64,000 bases of DNA from Alphaproteobacteria bacterium (GTDB taxonomy: Bacteria; Pseudomonadota; Alphaproteobacteria; Rhizobiales; JAJFHC01), in contig JAJFHD010000054.1 in NCBI GenBank assembly GCA_021775805.1, forward strand, positions 113,277-177,276, written 5' to 3'. The number at the start of each line of letters is the position of its first letter. The stretch's first letter is position 1. Of this stretch, positions 9,119 through 17,684 are shown one piece after another. Under the pieces are notes generated by a model that was not told the origin of the DNA, ran no database searches, and saw only the letters and a program-made list of their open reading frames with translations. A program made the position numbers and the translations under genes.

Positions 9119-9469
9119 CTAGCCGTCATCTCCAACCCGTTCCACATAAACCCGAATGGTGCCGCCGCAGGCAAGTCCTGCCTCCCAGGCGGTCTCGTCG
9201 GAAACACCGAATTCAAGCACCTTTGGATCGCCGTTTTCGATAACGCCGAGCGCCTCCGTGACAACTGCGCCTTCGACGCATCCGCCCGATACGGATCCCT
9301 CAAAGTTGCCGTTGCCGTCGATCACCAGTTGACTGCCGACCGGTTGCGGCGCCGAACCCCAAGTCTGAACCACTGTCGCCAAGGCAACACGACGGTTTTC
9401 CTTGGTCCAGCTTGATGCAGATTCCAGAATGCCGGTTCCCGATAGACCCATGATCAGTTCCTTCGACAA
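9119..9469 (-). CDS. XdhC/CoxI N-terminal domain protein
   Basis: A 116-aa protein matching the XdhC/CoxI N-terminal domain: RRVALATVVQTWGSAPQPVGSQLVI, then VSGGCVEGAVV and a final LACGGTIRVYVE. The two Cys-containing motifs (GGCVEG and CGGT) are the conserved features of this domain. With the next gene it makes a two-subunit version of an XdhC-type maturation factor for the cox-encoded molybdenum hydroxylase. The spacing to the next ATG is 3 bp and each gene has its own start and stop, so this is a natural split and not a frameshift. Confidence 0.88.
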   Translation of the reverse strand: MSKELIMGLSGTGILESASSWTKENRRVALATVVQTWGSAPQPVGSQLVIDGNGNFEGSVSGGCVEGAVVTEALGVIENGDPKVLEFGVSDETAWEAGLACGGTIRVYVERVGDDG

Positions 9470-9493
9470 AAGGTTTTGTTCTGTACAATTATC

Positions 9494-10717
9494 CTACGCG
9501 GCCGATCTCAACCAGTCGCGTGGGTCGGCGGTATATGACGTGCCTCCGGCCAGCGCCAGCGCCAAGGCATCAAGACTCTCCAGATTATGCACCGGCCTGA
9601 ATTCGTCAACATGCGGCAGCATAGCCCTTATCCCCAGCGCCCGCGCTTCAAATCCGTCAAACCGCAAAAGCGGGTTGAGCCAGACGAGTCTCTTGCAGGA
9701 TCGGTGCAGCCGATCCATCTGGGCCTCAAGATCACCATCCTCCTCGCGGTCAAGTCCGTCTGTGATCAAAAGCACATGCGCACCCTGCCCCAGAACCCGG
9801 CGCGACCAGTTCTTGTTGAAATCGCCCAGACAGGCACCGATCCGCGTGCCCCCCGACCAGTCAGAGACATCCTCGGTCACCCGGTCGAGCGCATCGTCCA
9901 CGTCCTTGGTCCGGAGATGGCGCGTTATGTTGGTCAGCCGTGTCCCGAACACGAAGGTGTGCACGACAGCGCCGTCGTTGGTAATCGCATGAAGAAAATG
10001 CATGAACAGCCGGCTGTAGCCACTCATGGAACCGGAAATGTCACACAGCACGACCAGGGGTGGAATTTTATGGATCCGCGACCTCTGCTTGATGCCGGTC
10101 AGGTTGCCGCCGGTGCGCAGGCTGGACCGGATGGTCGCCCTCATGTCGACGCGCTCACCATTCGGTGCCGCGCGGAACCGGCGCGTCGCGGCACGAGGTT
10201 TACGCAGACGCAGACGGGCGATGGCACGCCTCGCCTCTTCCTGTTCCCGGGACGTCATCTGCTCAAAATCCATCTGCCGCAGAACCTCGCGATCCGAGAA
10301 CGTCATCGTTGCATCGATTTCGACGTTGGGTTCGTCGGAGTCGGATTCCCGGGACGGCGCGTCCTGATCACCGAACATGGCCTCCGCGAGACGTGCGCGG
10401 CCCGGATCGGGCTTCCTGTCGACACCGGCAGCAATTTCTGGCATCAGCATGGACATCATCTGCTCCAGAAACTCAGGCTTCCTCCAGAAAACATGGAACG
10501 CCTGATCGAAAATATCGCGCTGATCCCTGCGGTGTACGAACACCGCGTGCAGCGTCCAGTAGAAGTCCGCACGCTCCCCGAAACCGGCGGCTTCCACGGC
10601 CCGCACCGCATCGGTGACCGCCCCCGGCCCAACCGGCAGCCCGGCCCGTCTGAGAACACGGGCGAAATGCATGATGTTTTCTGCCATTCGTCCGCCACTG
10701 TGATTTGCAAGTGACAT
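9494..10717 (-). CDS. coxE: CoxE-like VWA-domain protein
   Basis: A 407-aa VWA protein. The N-terminal helical domain (about 1-75) reads VLRRAGLPVGPGAVTDAV and ends in the VFVHRRDQRDIFDQAF helix. A charged middle region (about 110-210) follows. The VWA domain from about 225 has a metal-ion site CDISGSMSGYS (DxSxS) and ITDGLDREEDGDL. CoxE works with the MoxR-type ATPase CoxD in maturing the Cu/Mo active site in form I CO dehydrogenases (known in Oligotropha). Here it follows coxD by 11 bp and precedes the XdhC-like genes, in keeping with that chaperone role. Confidence 0.9.
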   Translation of the reverse strand: MSLANHSGGRMAENIMHFARVLRRAGLPVGPGAVTDAVRAVEAAGFGERADFYWTLHAVFVHRRDQRDIFDQAFHVFWRKPEFLEQMMSMLMPEIAAGVDRKPDPGRARLAEAMFGDQDAPSRESDSDEPNVEIDATMTFSDREVLRQMDFEQMTSREQEEARRAIARLRLRKPRAATRRFRAAPNGERVDMRATIRSSLRTGGNLTGIKQRSRIHKIPPLVVLCDISGSMSGYSRLFMHFLHAITNDGAVVHTFVFGTRLTNITRHLRTKDVDDALDRVTEDVSDWSGGTRIGACLGDFNKNWSRRVLGQGAHVLLITDGLDREEDGDLEAQMDRLHRSCKRLVWLNPLLRFDGFEARALGIRAMLPHVDEFRPVHNLESLDALALALAGGTSYTADPRDWLRSAA

Positions 10718-10728
10718 CAGTGCGACCG

Positions 10729-11664
10729 TTACAGGGCGGCAGCGGAGATTTCCGCGCGCACCTGATCAAGGAGCCGCTTGGCCTCGCTGCCTTCCAGTTG
10801 AGCAATATCATCCTGATATTTCAGGATGACACCCAGAGTATCGTTGATGACCGCCGGATCCAGGGTGAGTTTGTCCAGTGTCGACAGGGCCGTCGCCCAG
10901 TCAAGCGTTTCAGCAACGCCGGGACGTTTGAAGAGATCCTCCCCCCGCAACGCCTGGACAAAGCCGACAATCTCGGCCGACAGCCTCTCGCCGGCACCCG
11001 GGACCTTGGCATTTAGAATTCTTAACTCCCTTTCCGCGTCCGGGTAATCGACCCAGTGGTAAAGACACCGCCTTTTGAGGGCGTCATGAATCTCGCGGGT
11101 CCGGTTGGACGTGATCACAACGATCGGAGGGTTGGCCGCCTGCCGGGTTCCGATTTCCGGGATCGTCACCTGAAAATCCGACAGCACTTCCAGGAGGAAG
11201 GCCTCGAACGCCTCGTCCGTGCGGTCGAGTTCGTCGATCAACAGCACCGGCGCGCCGGACGCGTCTTCTTCCAACGCCTGGAGAAGCGGCCGCTTGATCA
11301 GGAACTCTTCGGAAAAAATGTTGTCGGACACGTCTGTGGCACTACCCTGTGCCTCTGCAATCCTGATGCGGATCATCTGAGCCGGGTAATTCCACTCATA
11401 GACGGCACTGGAAACATCAAGACCTTCATAGCACTGCAACCGGATCAGCCGCCTGCCAAGCGATTTTGCCAGGACCTTGGCGATTTCGGTCTTGCCGACA
11501 CCAGCCTCGCCCTCGAGAAACAGCGGCCTGCCCATCTTGAGACTCAGGAACAAAACGGTAGCCAGAGCCCGATCGGCGACGTAGTCAGCACCGGCAAGCA
11601 GGTCAACCGTCTGGTCAATTGAATCAGGCAGTGCCATTGGCATGGTTGTTGTATCCAGGTTCAA
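10729..11664 (-). CDS. coxD: MoxR-family AAA+ ATPase CoxD
   Basis: A 311-aa AAA+ protein of the MoxR group. Walker A is LEGEAGVGKTEIAK near residues 54-67, Walker B VLLIDELDRTDEAFEAF near 140-156, sensor 1 VVITSNRTREI and the arginine-finger region LKRRCLYHW. CoxD partners the VWA protein CoxE to remodel or load the molybdenum hydroxylase. The start MNLDTTTMPMALPDSIDQTV could also be one of the internal Met codons. An 89-bp gap to coxM upstream contains a strong hairpin (see separate entry). Confidence 0.92.
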   Translation of the reverse strand: MNLDTTTMPMALPDSIDQTVDLLAGADYVADRALATVLFLSLKMGRPLFLEGEAGVGKTEIAKVLAKSLGRRLIRLQCYEGLDVSSAVYEWNYPAQMIRIRIAEAQGSATDVSDNIFSEEFLIKRPLLQALEEDASGAPVLLIDELDRTDEAFEAFLLEVLSDFQVTIPEIGTRQAANPPIVVITSNRTREIHDALKRRCLYHWVDYPDAERELRILNAKVPGAGERLSAEIVGFVQALRGEDLFKRPGVAETLDWATALSTLDKLTLDPAVINDTLGVILKYQDDIAQLEGSEAKRLLDQVRAEISAAAL

Positions 11665-11679
11665 GGCTCTAAATCATAT

Positions 11680-11711
11680 CAGCCCGCGAACCGATCCGGG
11701 TCCGCGGGCTG
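11680..11711 (-). promoter_or_regulatory. Strong stem-loop between coxM and coxD
   Basis: CAGCCCGCG (11680-11688) pairs perfectly with CGCGGGCTG (11703-11711) over a 14-nt loop. On the minus strand, the sense strand of these genes, the sequence after the stem is ATATGATTTAG, with no U-tract, so complete termination is unlikely. On the plus strand it is followed by TGTTTCTTTC. It probably separates the structural genes coxSLM from the accessory genes by mRNA processing, stabilisation or partial attenuation. Confidence 0.55.
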
Positions 11712-11752
11712 TGTTTCTTTCAATCAAGACTGGCAGGATTTTTGCCGACCGT

Positions 11753-12547
11753 TCAGCCACATGCAGCAACAGCTCTCTTTGCCATCACGCCCACGAGGTG
11801 CGCACGGTACGCGGCTGACGCATGAATATCGCTGTTGAGGCCGTCCGCGGAAACGGAAATGCCACTCACCGCATCGGCGGAGAAACTGGACCCGAGCGCC
11901 TGTTCCATTTCAGCCACCCGGAACACACCTGGTCCGGCACCGGTCACGGCCACGCGGGCCCCACCGCCGGTGTCGGCCACCATCACGCCCACCAGGGCAT
12001 AACGCGACGCCGGGTTGTCGAACTTCTGGTACGCCGCTTTGCCGGGCACAGGAAAGCTCACCTTTGTTATGATCTCTCCCTCACCAAGCGCTGTCTCGAA
12101 CATGCCGGTGAAGAAGTCATCGGCGCCGTGCGCGCCCTTGTTGGTGTGGATCGTCGCCCCAAGGCCGAGGCATGCCGCAGGATAGTCGGCCGCCGGATCG
12201 TTATTGGCGACCGAACCTCCGATCGTGCCCCTGTGGCGCACATGTGGGTCGCCGATCATGCCTGCCAGATCGGCAAGGGCCGGAATGGCGTTTCTGACCT
12301 CGCTGGACGCGGCAACTTCCGCATGCGTCACTGCCGCACCAATCGTGACAGTAGAGCCATCCGACGAAATGCCGTGCAGCTCTCCGACGCCCGCGATGTC
12401 CACCAGATCCGAATGGCTGGCCAGCCGCTGCTTCATGGTCGGCAGCAGGGTCTGTCCGCCTGCCAGCAAGGTTGCGTCCTCGTCTGAACCCAGCAGAGAC
12501 GCGGCTTCCGCCACGCTGCCGGCTTTGTGATAGGTAAAATCATACAT
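11753..12547 (-). CDS. coxM: CO-dehydrogenase-family FAD-binding subunit (CoxM)
   Basis: A 264-aa medium subunit of a molybdenum hydroxylase. FAD contacts are [15 protein letters not shown] near residues 30-44 and [20 protein letters not shown] near 105-124, both family signatures. The C-terminal domain (about 170-264) is the CO_deh_flav_C type. It carries electrons from the CoxS iron-sulfur clusters to the acceptor. Gene order on the minus strand is S-L-M, and coxM starts 18 bp after the end of coxL. Confidence 0.93.
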   Translation of the reverse strand: MYDFTYHKAGSVAEAASLLGSDEDATLLAGGQTLLPTMKQRLASHSDLVDIAGVGELHGISSDGSTVTIGAAVTHAEVAASSEVRNAIPALADLAGMIGDPHVRHRGTIGGSVANNDPAADYPAACLGLGATIHTNKGAHGADDFFTGMFETALGEGEIITKVSFPVPGKAAYQKFDNPASRYALVGVMVADTGGGARVAVTGAGPGVFRVAEMEQALGSSFSADAVSGISVSADGLNSDIHASAAYRAHLVGVMAKRAVAACG

Positions 12548-12565
12548 ATCGGTTGTCCTTGCCAG

Positions 12566-14932
12566 TTATTCTGCCGCGTCTGCAGCAGCGTTGTTCTGAA
12601 TTGTCTGCCAGACGGTTTGCGGGCTTGCCGGCATCGGCAAATCAACCACGCCGAGCGCATCCGTGATGGCGTTCATGACGGCAGCGGGCGCTGCAATCGC
12701 TCCAGCCTCCCCGCAGCCCTTGATACCCAACGGATTGCTGGGACAAAGAGTGGTCGTCAATCCGACATCGAAGTTCAGCAGATCGTCGGCGCGCGGCATG
12801 CAGTAGTCCATGTAGGACCCTGTCACCAGCTGGCCGCTGTCGTCGTAGACGCAGCCTTCCAGCAAGGCCTGCCCAACACCCTGGGCGATACCGCCGTGCA
12901 CCTGCCCTTCGACGATCATCGGGTTGATCACCTGACCGAAATCGTCGACCGCCGTGAAGTTGACGATCGTCGTAACGCCCGTTTCCGGGTCGACCTCCAC
13001 TTCGCAGATGTGACAGCCGGCCGGGAAGGTGAAGTTGGTCGGGTCATAGAACGCACCCTCCTTCAGGCCCGGTTCGAGATCCGAACCGGCCAAACCGTGC
13101 GCGGTGTAGGCATTGAGCGCCAGGCCGGCAAACGGCATTTCCTTATCCGTTCCAGCCACCGAAAAAACGCCGTCCTTGAACTCGATGTCCTGTTCGGAGG
13201 CCTCCATCAGGTGGGCGGCAATCTTGCGGGCCTTGGCCTCCACCTTGTCCAGGGCGTGCGAGATCGCAGACATGCCCACGGCCCCTGACCGGGAACCATA
13301 CGTACCCATGCCAAACTGAACCTTGTCGGTGTCGCCGTGAACGATCTCCACCTGATCGATCGGAATCCCCAGACGCCCCGACACAAGCTGTGCAAAGGTC
13401 GTCTCATGACCCTGGCCGTGACTGTGCGATCCTGTCAGCACTTCCACATTGCCGGTCGGATTGACCCGGACTTCGGCGGACTCCCACAAGCCGACGCCGG
13501 CACCCAGCGACCCGACGGCCGCTGATGGTGCGATGCCGCAGGCTTCGATGTAGTTGGAAAAACCGATGCCCCGGAGCTTGCCCTGGCTTTGAGCCTGGGC
13601 CTTGCGCCCGGCAAAGCCCGAATAGTCGGCCATTTCCATGGCCTTGTTCATTGAGGCTTCGTAGTCGCCGGCGTCGTAACACATGATCACCGGTGTCTGA
13701 TGAGGAAACTCGCGGACGAAATTCCGCCGGCGCAATTCACCGGGCGCAATTCCCATTTCGCGGGCTGCTGTCTCCACAAGCCGCTCAACCACATAGGCGG
13801 CCTCCGGTCGTCCGGCACCGCGATAGGCATCGACCGGTGCGGTGTTGGTGTAGACCGCATCGACCTCGGCATAGATCGCCGGCAGGTTGTACTGACCCGA
13901 CAGGAGCGTCGCGTAGAGATAGGTCGGCACCGACGACGAGAACGTTGACAGGTAGGCACCCATGTTGGCCGTCGTCTTGACCCGCAGTCCGAGCATCTTG
14001 CCGTCGCCGTCGAGCGCCAGTTCCGCATGGGTAACATGATCCCGCCCATGGGCATCGCAGAGGAAGGATTCCGACCGCTCGCCGGTCCACTTCACCGGAC
14101 GGCCAATTTTCTTGGACACCCAGACGCAAACGGTTTCCTCGGCATAGATAAAGATCTTGGAGCCGAAGCCGCCACCGACATCCGGTGCGATGACCCGCAG
14201 CTTGTGCTCGGGCGCAATGCCGATAAACGCCGACAGAACCAGACGCGCCACATGGGGATTCTGGCTTGTCGTATAAAGGGTATAGCTGTCAGAGCCACGA
14301 TCGTGGCAACCGATCGCCGCCCGGGGCTCCATGGCATTGGGGATCAGACGGTTGTTGACCAGATCCAGCTTGGTGACGTGAGCGGCACCGGCAAACGCGG
14401 CTTCGGTGGCCTCTTCCTCGCCGATGCTCCAGTTGTAGACTGTATTCCTGGCAATTTCGTCGTGAACCAGCGGAGCACCGTCTGACTGGGCGGTGGCGAG
14501 GGCCACACAGGCGTCAAGCACGGTGTAGTCCACCTCAACCAATTCTGCGGCATTCTTCGCCTGAGCAGGTGTCTCCGCCACGACAACGGCAACGTGATCG
14601 CCGACATGGCGAACCTTGCCCTGGGCCAGGATCGGATGCGGCCCGGCATTCATCGGGCTGCCGTCCTTGGAATGGATCATCCAACCGCAGATCAGTCCGC
14701 CGATCCCGTCGGCTTCGACATCAGCACCGGTGAAAATGCCAAGCACACCATCGGCTGCCTCCGCAGCTGCTGTGCTGATACCGTTGATCCTGGCGTGAGC
14801 ATGGGGCGATCTGACAAACACCGCGTGGCTTTGGCCAGGCTGATTGATGTCGTCGGTGTAATTCCCCGCTCCTATCAGAAATCTGTAGTCTTCCTTACGA
14901 CGCACCGAGGCGCCAATTCCGGTCTCGCTCAT
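12566..14932 (-). CDS. coxL: Form II CO-dehydrogenase-like molybdenum hydroxylase large subunit (CoxL)
   Basis: A 788-aa molybdopterin-cytosine-dinucleotide subunit. The start ATG 14932 ([21 protein letters not shown]) has an AGGAAGGGA ribosome binding site; the frame stays open to 15073 but that part is not family-like. The active-site loop reads AYRGAGR (in [20 protein letters not shown]), the form II signature, instead of AYxCSFR of true CO oxidisers. The catalytic Glu lies in [14 protein letters not shown] near the C-terminus. Form II enzymes are molybdenum hydroxylases of unsettled substrate, and CO oxidation should not be assumed. CoxS is 31 bp upstream and CoxM 18 bp downstream. Confidence 0.93.
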   Translation of the reverse strand: MSETGIGASVRRKEDYRFLIGAGNYTDDINQPGQSHAVFVRSPHAHARINGISTAAAEAADGVLGIFTGADVEADGIGGLICGWMIHSKDGSPMNAGPHPILAQGKVRHVGDHVAVVVAETPAQAKNAAELVEVDYTVLDACVALATAQSDGAPLVHDEIARNTVYNWSIGEEEATEAAFAGAAHVTKLDLVNNRLIPNAMEPRAAIGCHDRGSDSYTLYTTSQNPHVARLVLSAFIGIAPEHKLRVIAPDVGGGFGSKIFIYAEETVCVWVSKKIGRPVKWTGERSESFLCDAHGRDHVTHAELALDGDGKMLGLRVKTTANMGAYLSTFSSSVPTYLYATLLSGQYNLPAIYAEVDAVYTNTAPVDAYRGAGRPEAAYVVERLVETAAREMGIAPGELRRRNFVREFPHQTPVIMCYDAGDYEASMNKAMEMADYSGFAGRKAQAQSQGKLRGIGFSNYIEACGIAPSAAVGSLGAGVGLWESAEVRVNPTGNVEVLTGSHSHGQGHETTFAQLVSGRLGIPIDQVEIVHGDTDKVQFGMGTYGSRSGAVGMSAISHALDKVEAKARKIAAHLMEASEQDIEFKDGVFSVAGTDKEMPFAGLALNAYTAHGLAGSDLEPGLKEGAFYDPTNFTFPAGCHICEVEVDPETGVTTIVNFTAVDDFGQVINPMIVEGQVHGGIAQGVGQALLEGCVYDDSGQLVTGSYMDYCMPRADDLLNFDVGLTTTLCPSNPLGIKGCGEAGAIAAPAAVMNAITDALGVVDLPMPASPQTVWQTIQNNAAADAAE

Positions 14933-14963
14933 GGCCAGTCCCTTCCTGTGTTGACGCCGCGCC

Positions 14964-15428
14964 TCAGCGCATTTCCTTGGCAGCTGCCGCGATTGCCTTG
15001 ACAATGTTGTGGTAGCCTGTGCACCGACAGATATTGCCTTCAAGCTCTTCGCGGATCGTCTGCTCGTCCACATTCGGGTGGCGGTTCACGATGTCCACAC
15101 CGGCCATGATCATGCCCGGAGTGCAGAAGCCGCATTGTAGCCCGTGGTTCTCGCGGAAAGCTTCCTGCATCGGATGGAGATCGCCGTTTGTCGCCAGCCC
15201 TTCGATCGTGGTGACGTCAGAACCGTCATTTTGCACAGCAAGCGTCGTACACGACTTGACCGCTTTACCGTCCACATGAACCACGCAGGCGCCGCACTGG
15301 CTGGTGTCACACCCGACATGGGTCCCGGTAAGTCTCAGGTTTTCCCGAAGAAATTCAACAAGAAGTGTCCGGGACTCGACATCCGCCGACACAGCTTTCC
15401 CGTTGACCGTCATACTAACGGTAGGCAT
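14964..15428 (-). CDS. coxS: CO-dehydrogenase-family [2Fe-2S] subunit (CoxS)
   Basis: A 154-aa iron-sulfur subunit. ATG 15428 ([13 protein letters not shown]) has a GAGGAG ribosome binding site just upstream and is preferred over the ATG at 15455. The plant-ferredoxin-type N-terminal cluster ligands are in [16 protein letters not shown] with a further Cys in VKSCTTLAV. The second, helical cluster domain has [10 protein letters not shown] and [10 protein letters not shown]. It relays electrons from the molybdenum site in CoxL to FAD in CoxM. First of the S-L-M genes. Confidence 0.94.
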   Translation of the reverse strand: MPTVSMTVNGKAVSADVESRTLLVEFLRENLRLTGTHVGCDTSQCGACVVHVDGKAVKSCTTLAVQNDGSDVTTIEGLATNGDLHPMQEAFRENHGLQCGFCTPGMIMAGVDIVNRHPNVDEQTIREELEGNICRCTGYHNIVKAIAAAAKEMR

Positions 15429-15439
15429 GGGCTCCTCCT

Positions 15440-15470
15440 CTTTGCAAGGCCGCAAGGCTTGCTTTGCAAG
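15440..15470 (-). repeat. Short direct repeat in the coxS leader
   Basis: CTTTGCAAG occurs at 15440-15448 and again at 15462-15470, flanking GCCGCAAGG, immediately upstream of the coxS ribosome binding site. The arms GCAAG and CTTGC inside it can also form a small stem. It could be a regulator site or a leader structure; no known consensus is recognised. Confidence 0.35.
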
Positions 15471-15629
15471 ACGCTTTACGCAGGTTTTTCAGATTTCGAC
15501 AGGTTTGCGCGTTGACGCCGATCTTTTTGTTAGACGCTGATTTTTGCCTTTGACAACGCTGTGGTCAACCCCTCACGGGTCCATCCGATCATCTTTGACA
15601 TTGTTTTCCGTAATGCGGCCCGGCCGTCC

Positions 15630-16253
15630 CTATCTGGAAAGATAGAAAAGGGCTGCCGCAGCCAGTCCCAGCACCAGAATCCAGACCAACGGATTCATCG
15701 ACCTTCCGGTTGAGGTCTCCGGCGTTGGCATTTCGTCAGAGTCCTGTTGGTTTGCGGCTGTGGCATCAACCATCCCCTGATCGGCGACTTCTACCGCCTC
15801 ATCTTCGGTCGCCTCCCCGAAATGCGCTGAAAAATTGCTGAAAAACTCATCGGCCATCTTCTTTGCGGCACCGTCCACGAGCCGCTGGCCAATTTGCGCA
15901 AGCTTGCCGCCCACATTGGCATCGACATCGTAGGAAAGGAGGGTCTGGCCGCCCCCGGCTTCAACAAGCGACACCTTTGCGGCCCCCTTGGCAAAGCCCG
16001 CAGCGCCGCCTGAGCCTTCGCCGGAAATTGTATATCCGTTGGGCGCATCAATATCCGACAGTGTCACATTGCCCTTGAACTTGGCCTTGACCGGCCCGAC
16101 CTTGGCCTGCGCCACCGCCTCGAACGAAGTGTCAGAAGTCTTGTTGAGTTCCTGGCAACCGGGAATGCACTTCTTCAGGACATCGGCATCGTTAAGGGCG
16201 TCCCATACGGCCTCGCGCGGTGCATTCAACGTCTGTTCGCCTGCCATCTTCAT
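15630..16253 (-). CDS. coxG: CoxG-family SRPBCC protein with C-terminal membrane anchor
   Basis: A 207-aa protein. Residues 1 to about 145 are a CoxG/SRPBCC domain (MKMAGEQTLNAPREAVWDAL, LKKCIPGCQEL, SGEGSGGAAGFAKGAAKVSL), a ligand-binding helix-grip fold. A low-complexity acidic linker follows, and the C-terminus is a single membrane helix (PLVWILVLGLAAAALFYL). In carboxydotrophs CoxG recruits CO dehydrogenase to the membrane and can bind quinone. It is the first gene of the cox run, about 200 bp ahead of coxS. The long gap could hold an internal promoter, which I could not identify. Confidence 0.9.
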   Translation of the reverse strand: MKMAGEQTLNAPREAVWDALNDADVLKKCIPGCQELNKTSDTSFEAVAQAKVGPVKAKFKGNVTLSDIDAPNGYTISGEGSGGAAGFAKGAAKVSLVEAGGGQTLLSYDVDANVGGKLAQIGQRLVDGAAKKMADEFFSNFSAHFGEATEDEAVEVADQGMVDATAANQQDSDEMPTPETSTGRSMNPLVWILVLGLAAAALFYLSR

Positions 16254-16517
16254 TACGCATATTCTCCAAACTGAGATTACAAATCAAAGTGTTATCGGAC
16301 TTTTCTGAATCATCACCTGAGTCTCGAAACCGCCCCTAACGAGCCCATTTCAAACTAAGAGGATTCTTGCAATTGTCCACTATTGAAGGCCCAAGGGCCG
16401 GTTGTAAGTGGCACTGGCTCTGGTAAGGACACGAGATATCCTATCATTATGGACCGCCGGGCTCCCGCAAAGCCTAGTATGGGCTCTAAAGAACATGCAA
16501 ACGGAGAATTTGAAACC

Positions 16518-16970
16518 GTGATTTCCATCCTGCGGATCCCAGTCTGTCTGTTCTTTGGCGGCATGATGCTGGCCTCCTCGTCATCGGCACAAGAGACGCG
16601 TCCCGCGATCGTTGCTGCAACTTTGGCTTGCGACGTGGCAGCGGTGAAACGGGAGTTGGTGAACGGCGGCAACCCCGACGCGTTCGACCGTGCCCGAAAC
16701 ACCGCCCTGATATATGCCGCGCGTGACGGAAAAGTCCGTATCGTAGAAACGCTGGTTCACCATGGCGCCTCGGTCAACTGGATCGACGGCGAAGGCGTCA
16801 CGGCTCTTATTCTGGCGGCGTTCAAGGGGCACGAAGCCATCGCCAGACTCCTGTTGGCAAACGGTGCCGACAGAAATGTCAAGGACCAATGGAACCGGAC
16901 CGCCCTCGACTATGCCCTGCGGCGCGGCGAAGATGACACGATAGCACTGCTTTTGAAACAGAAACCCTGA
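16518..16970 (+). CDS. Exported ankyrin-repeat protein
   Basis: A protein of about 150 aa when started at GTG 16518, which has GGAG about 11 bases upstream and opens directly into a signal peptide (ISILRIPVCLFFGGMMLASSSSAQ, cleavage after A-Q likely). The frame continues upstream to 16383 but those residues are not signal-like. The mature part holds about three ankyrin repeats, seen as NTALIYAARDGKVRIVETLVHHGASVN, VTALILAAFKGHEAIARLLLANGAD and RTALDYALRRGEDDTIALLL. Ankyrin repeats bind other proteins; a periplasmic partner is expected but unknown. It is divergent from coxG and 33 bp before a GST gene. Confidence 0.82.
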   Translation: MISILRIPVCLFFGGMMLASSSSAQETRPAIVAATLACDVAAVKRELVNGGNPDAFDRARNTALIYAARDGKVRIVETLVHHGASVNWIDGEGVTALILAAFKGHEAIARLLLANGADRNVKDQWNRTALDYALRRGEDDTIALLLKQKP

Positions 16971-17003
16971 AACCAATACCGGAAAACGGAGATCCCCTGA
17001 AAC

Positions 17004-17630
17004 ATGTACACTCTCTACTGGTCGGAAGGTACCGGCGCCTTCGCCCCTCAGGTGCTGCTTGAAGAAATCGGTGTGGCTTACAAGAAGATCGAGTTTGAGT
17101 TTGCCTCCGGCTATCTCCAGAAACCGGAGTTCCTGGCCCTGAACCCCATGGCCGAGGTTCCTGTCCTGATATTTCCCGAGGGCACGGTAATGACTGAAAC
17201 GGCGGCAATTTCGATTGCATTGGCCGACAGACATCCCGATGCCGGACTGTCGCCCAACCCGACCAGTTCAGATCGCGCCAGAATGCTTCGTTGGCTGATG
17301 TTCATGGCGGTCAACATTTACCCGGCATGTCTGCGTCATCATTCGCCGGAAAGATACACAATCTCGGCAAGCCAGGCTGACGGCGTCCGCGCGCAAAGCA
17401 TTATCGAACTTGATCGCCTGTTCGGAATTCTCAATGCCCAGCTTGAACCGGGCCAGCACATTCTGGGCGATGCTTTCAGCATTGCAGATCCCTACGCCCT
17501 GATGCTGGTGCAATGGCATCCGCATCCCGAAAAACTGCTTTCAAAGCTGCCTGCCTTGTGCAAACTCTGTGAAACTGTCCGGGAACGCCCTGCAGTCGTC
17601 CGGATCTGGCACGAACACGGATTTTCCTGA
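17004..17630 (+). CDS. Glutathione S-transferase family protein
   Basis: A 208-aa GST. The thioredoxin-like domain starts MYTLYWSEGTGAFAPQVLLEEIGV, with the conserved NPMAEVPVLIFPEGTVMTETAAIS segment carrying cis-Pro and the Glu-Thr glutathione contacts. The C-terminal helical domain has HILGDAFSIADPYALML. The Ser in WSEGTGAF is at the usual catalytic position, although many such proteins have divergent activity. The MetE-like and amidohydrolase genes follow on the same strand (54 bp and 28 bp gaps), so the three may form an operon for a methylated or aromatic compound. Confidence 0.9.
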   Translation: MYTLYWSEGTGAFAPQVLLEEIGVAYKKIEFEFASGYLQKPEFLALNPMAEVPVLIFPEGTVMTETAAISIALADRHPDAGLSPNPTSSDRARMLRWLMFMAVNIYPACLRHHSPERYTISASQADGVRAQSIIELDRLFGILNAQLEPGQHILGDAFSIADPYALMLVQWHPHPEKLLSKLPALCKLCETVRERPAVVRIWHEHGFS

Positions 17631-17684
17631 TGACATAGGCCCGGTTCACACCGTGATGTTGTCAGCCAAAGAAAGCGGACCGCC

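Noticed and set aside
8420..9469. Frameshifted xdhC pseudogene
   Set aside because: Both halves have proper starts, stops and intact conserved motifs, and the gap is only 3 bp.
12566..15428. True CO dehydrogenase (form I)
   Set aside because: The AYxCSFR loop is absent; AYRGAGR and S-L-M order mark form II.
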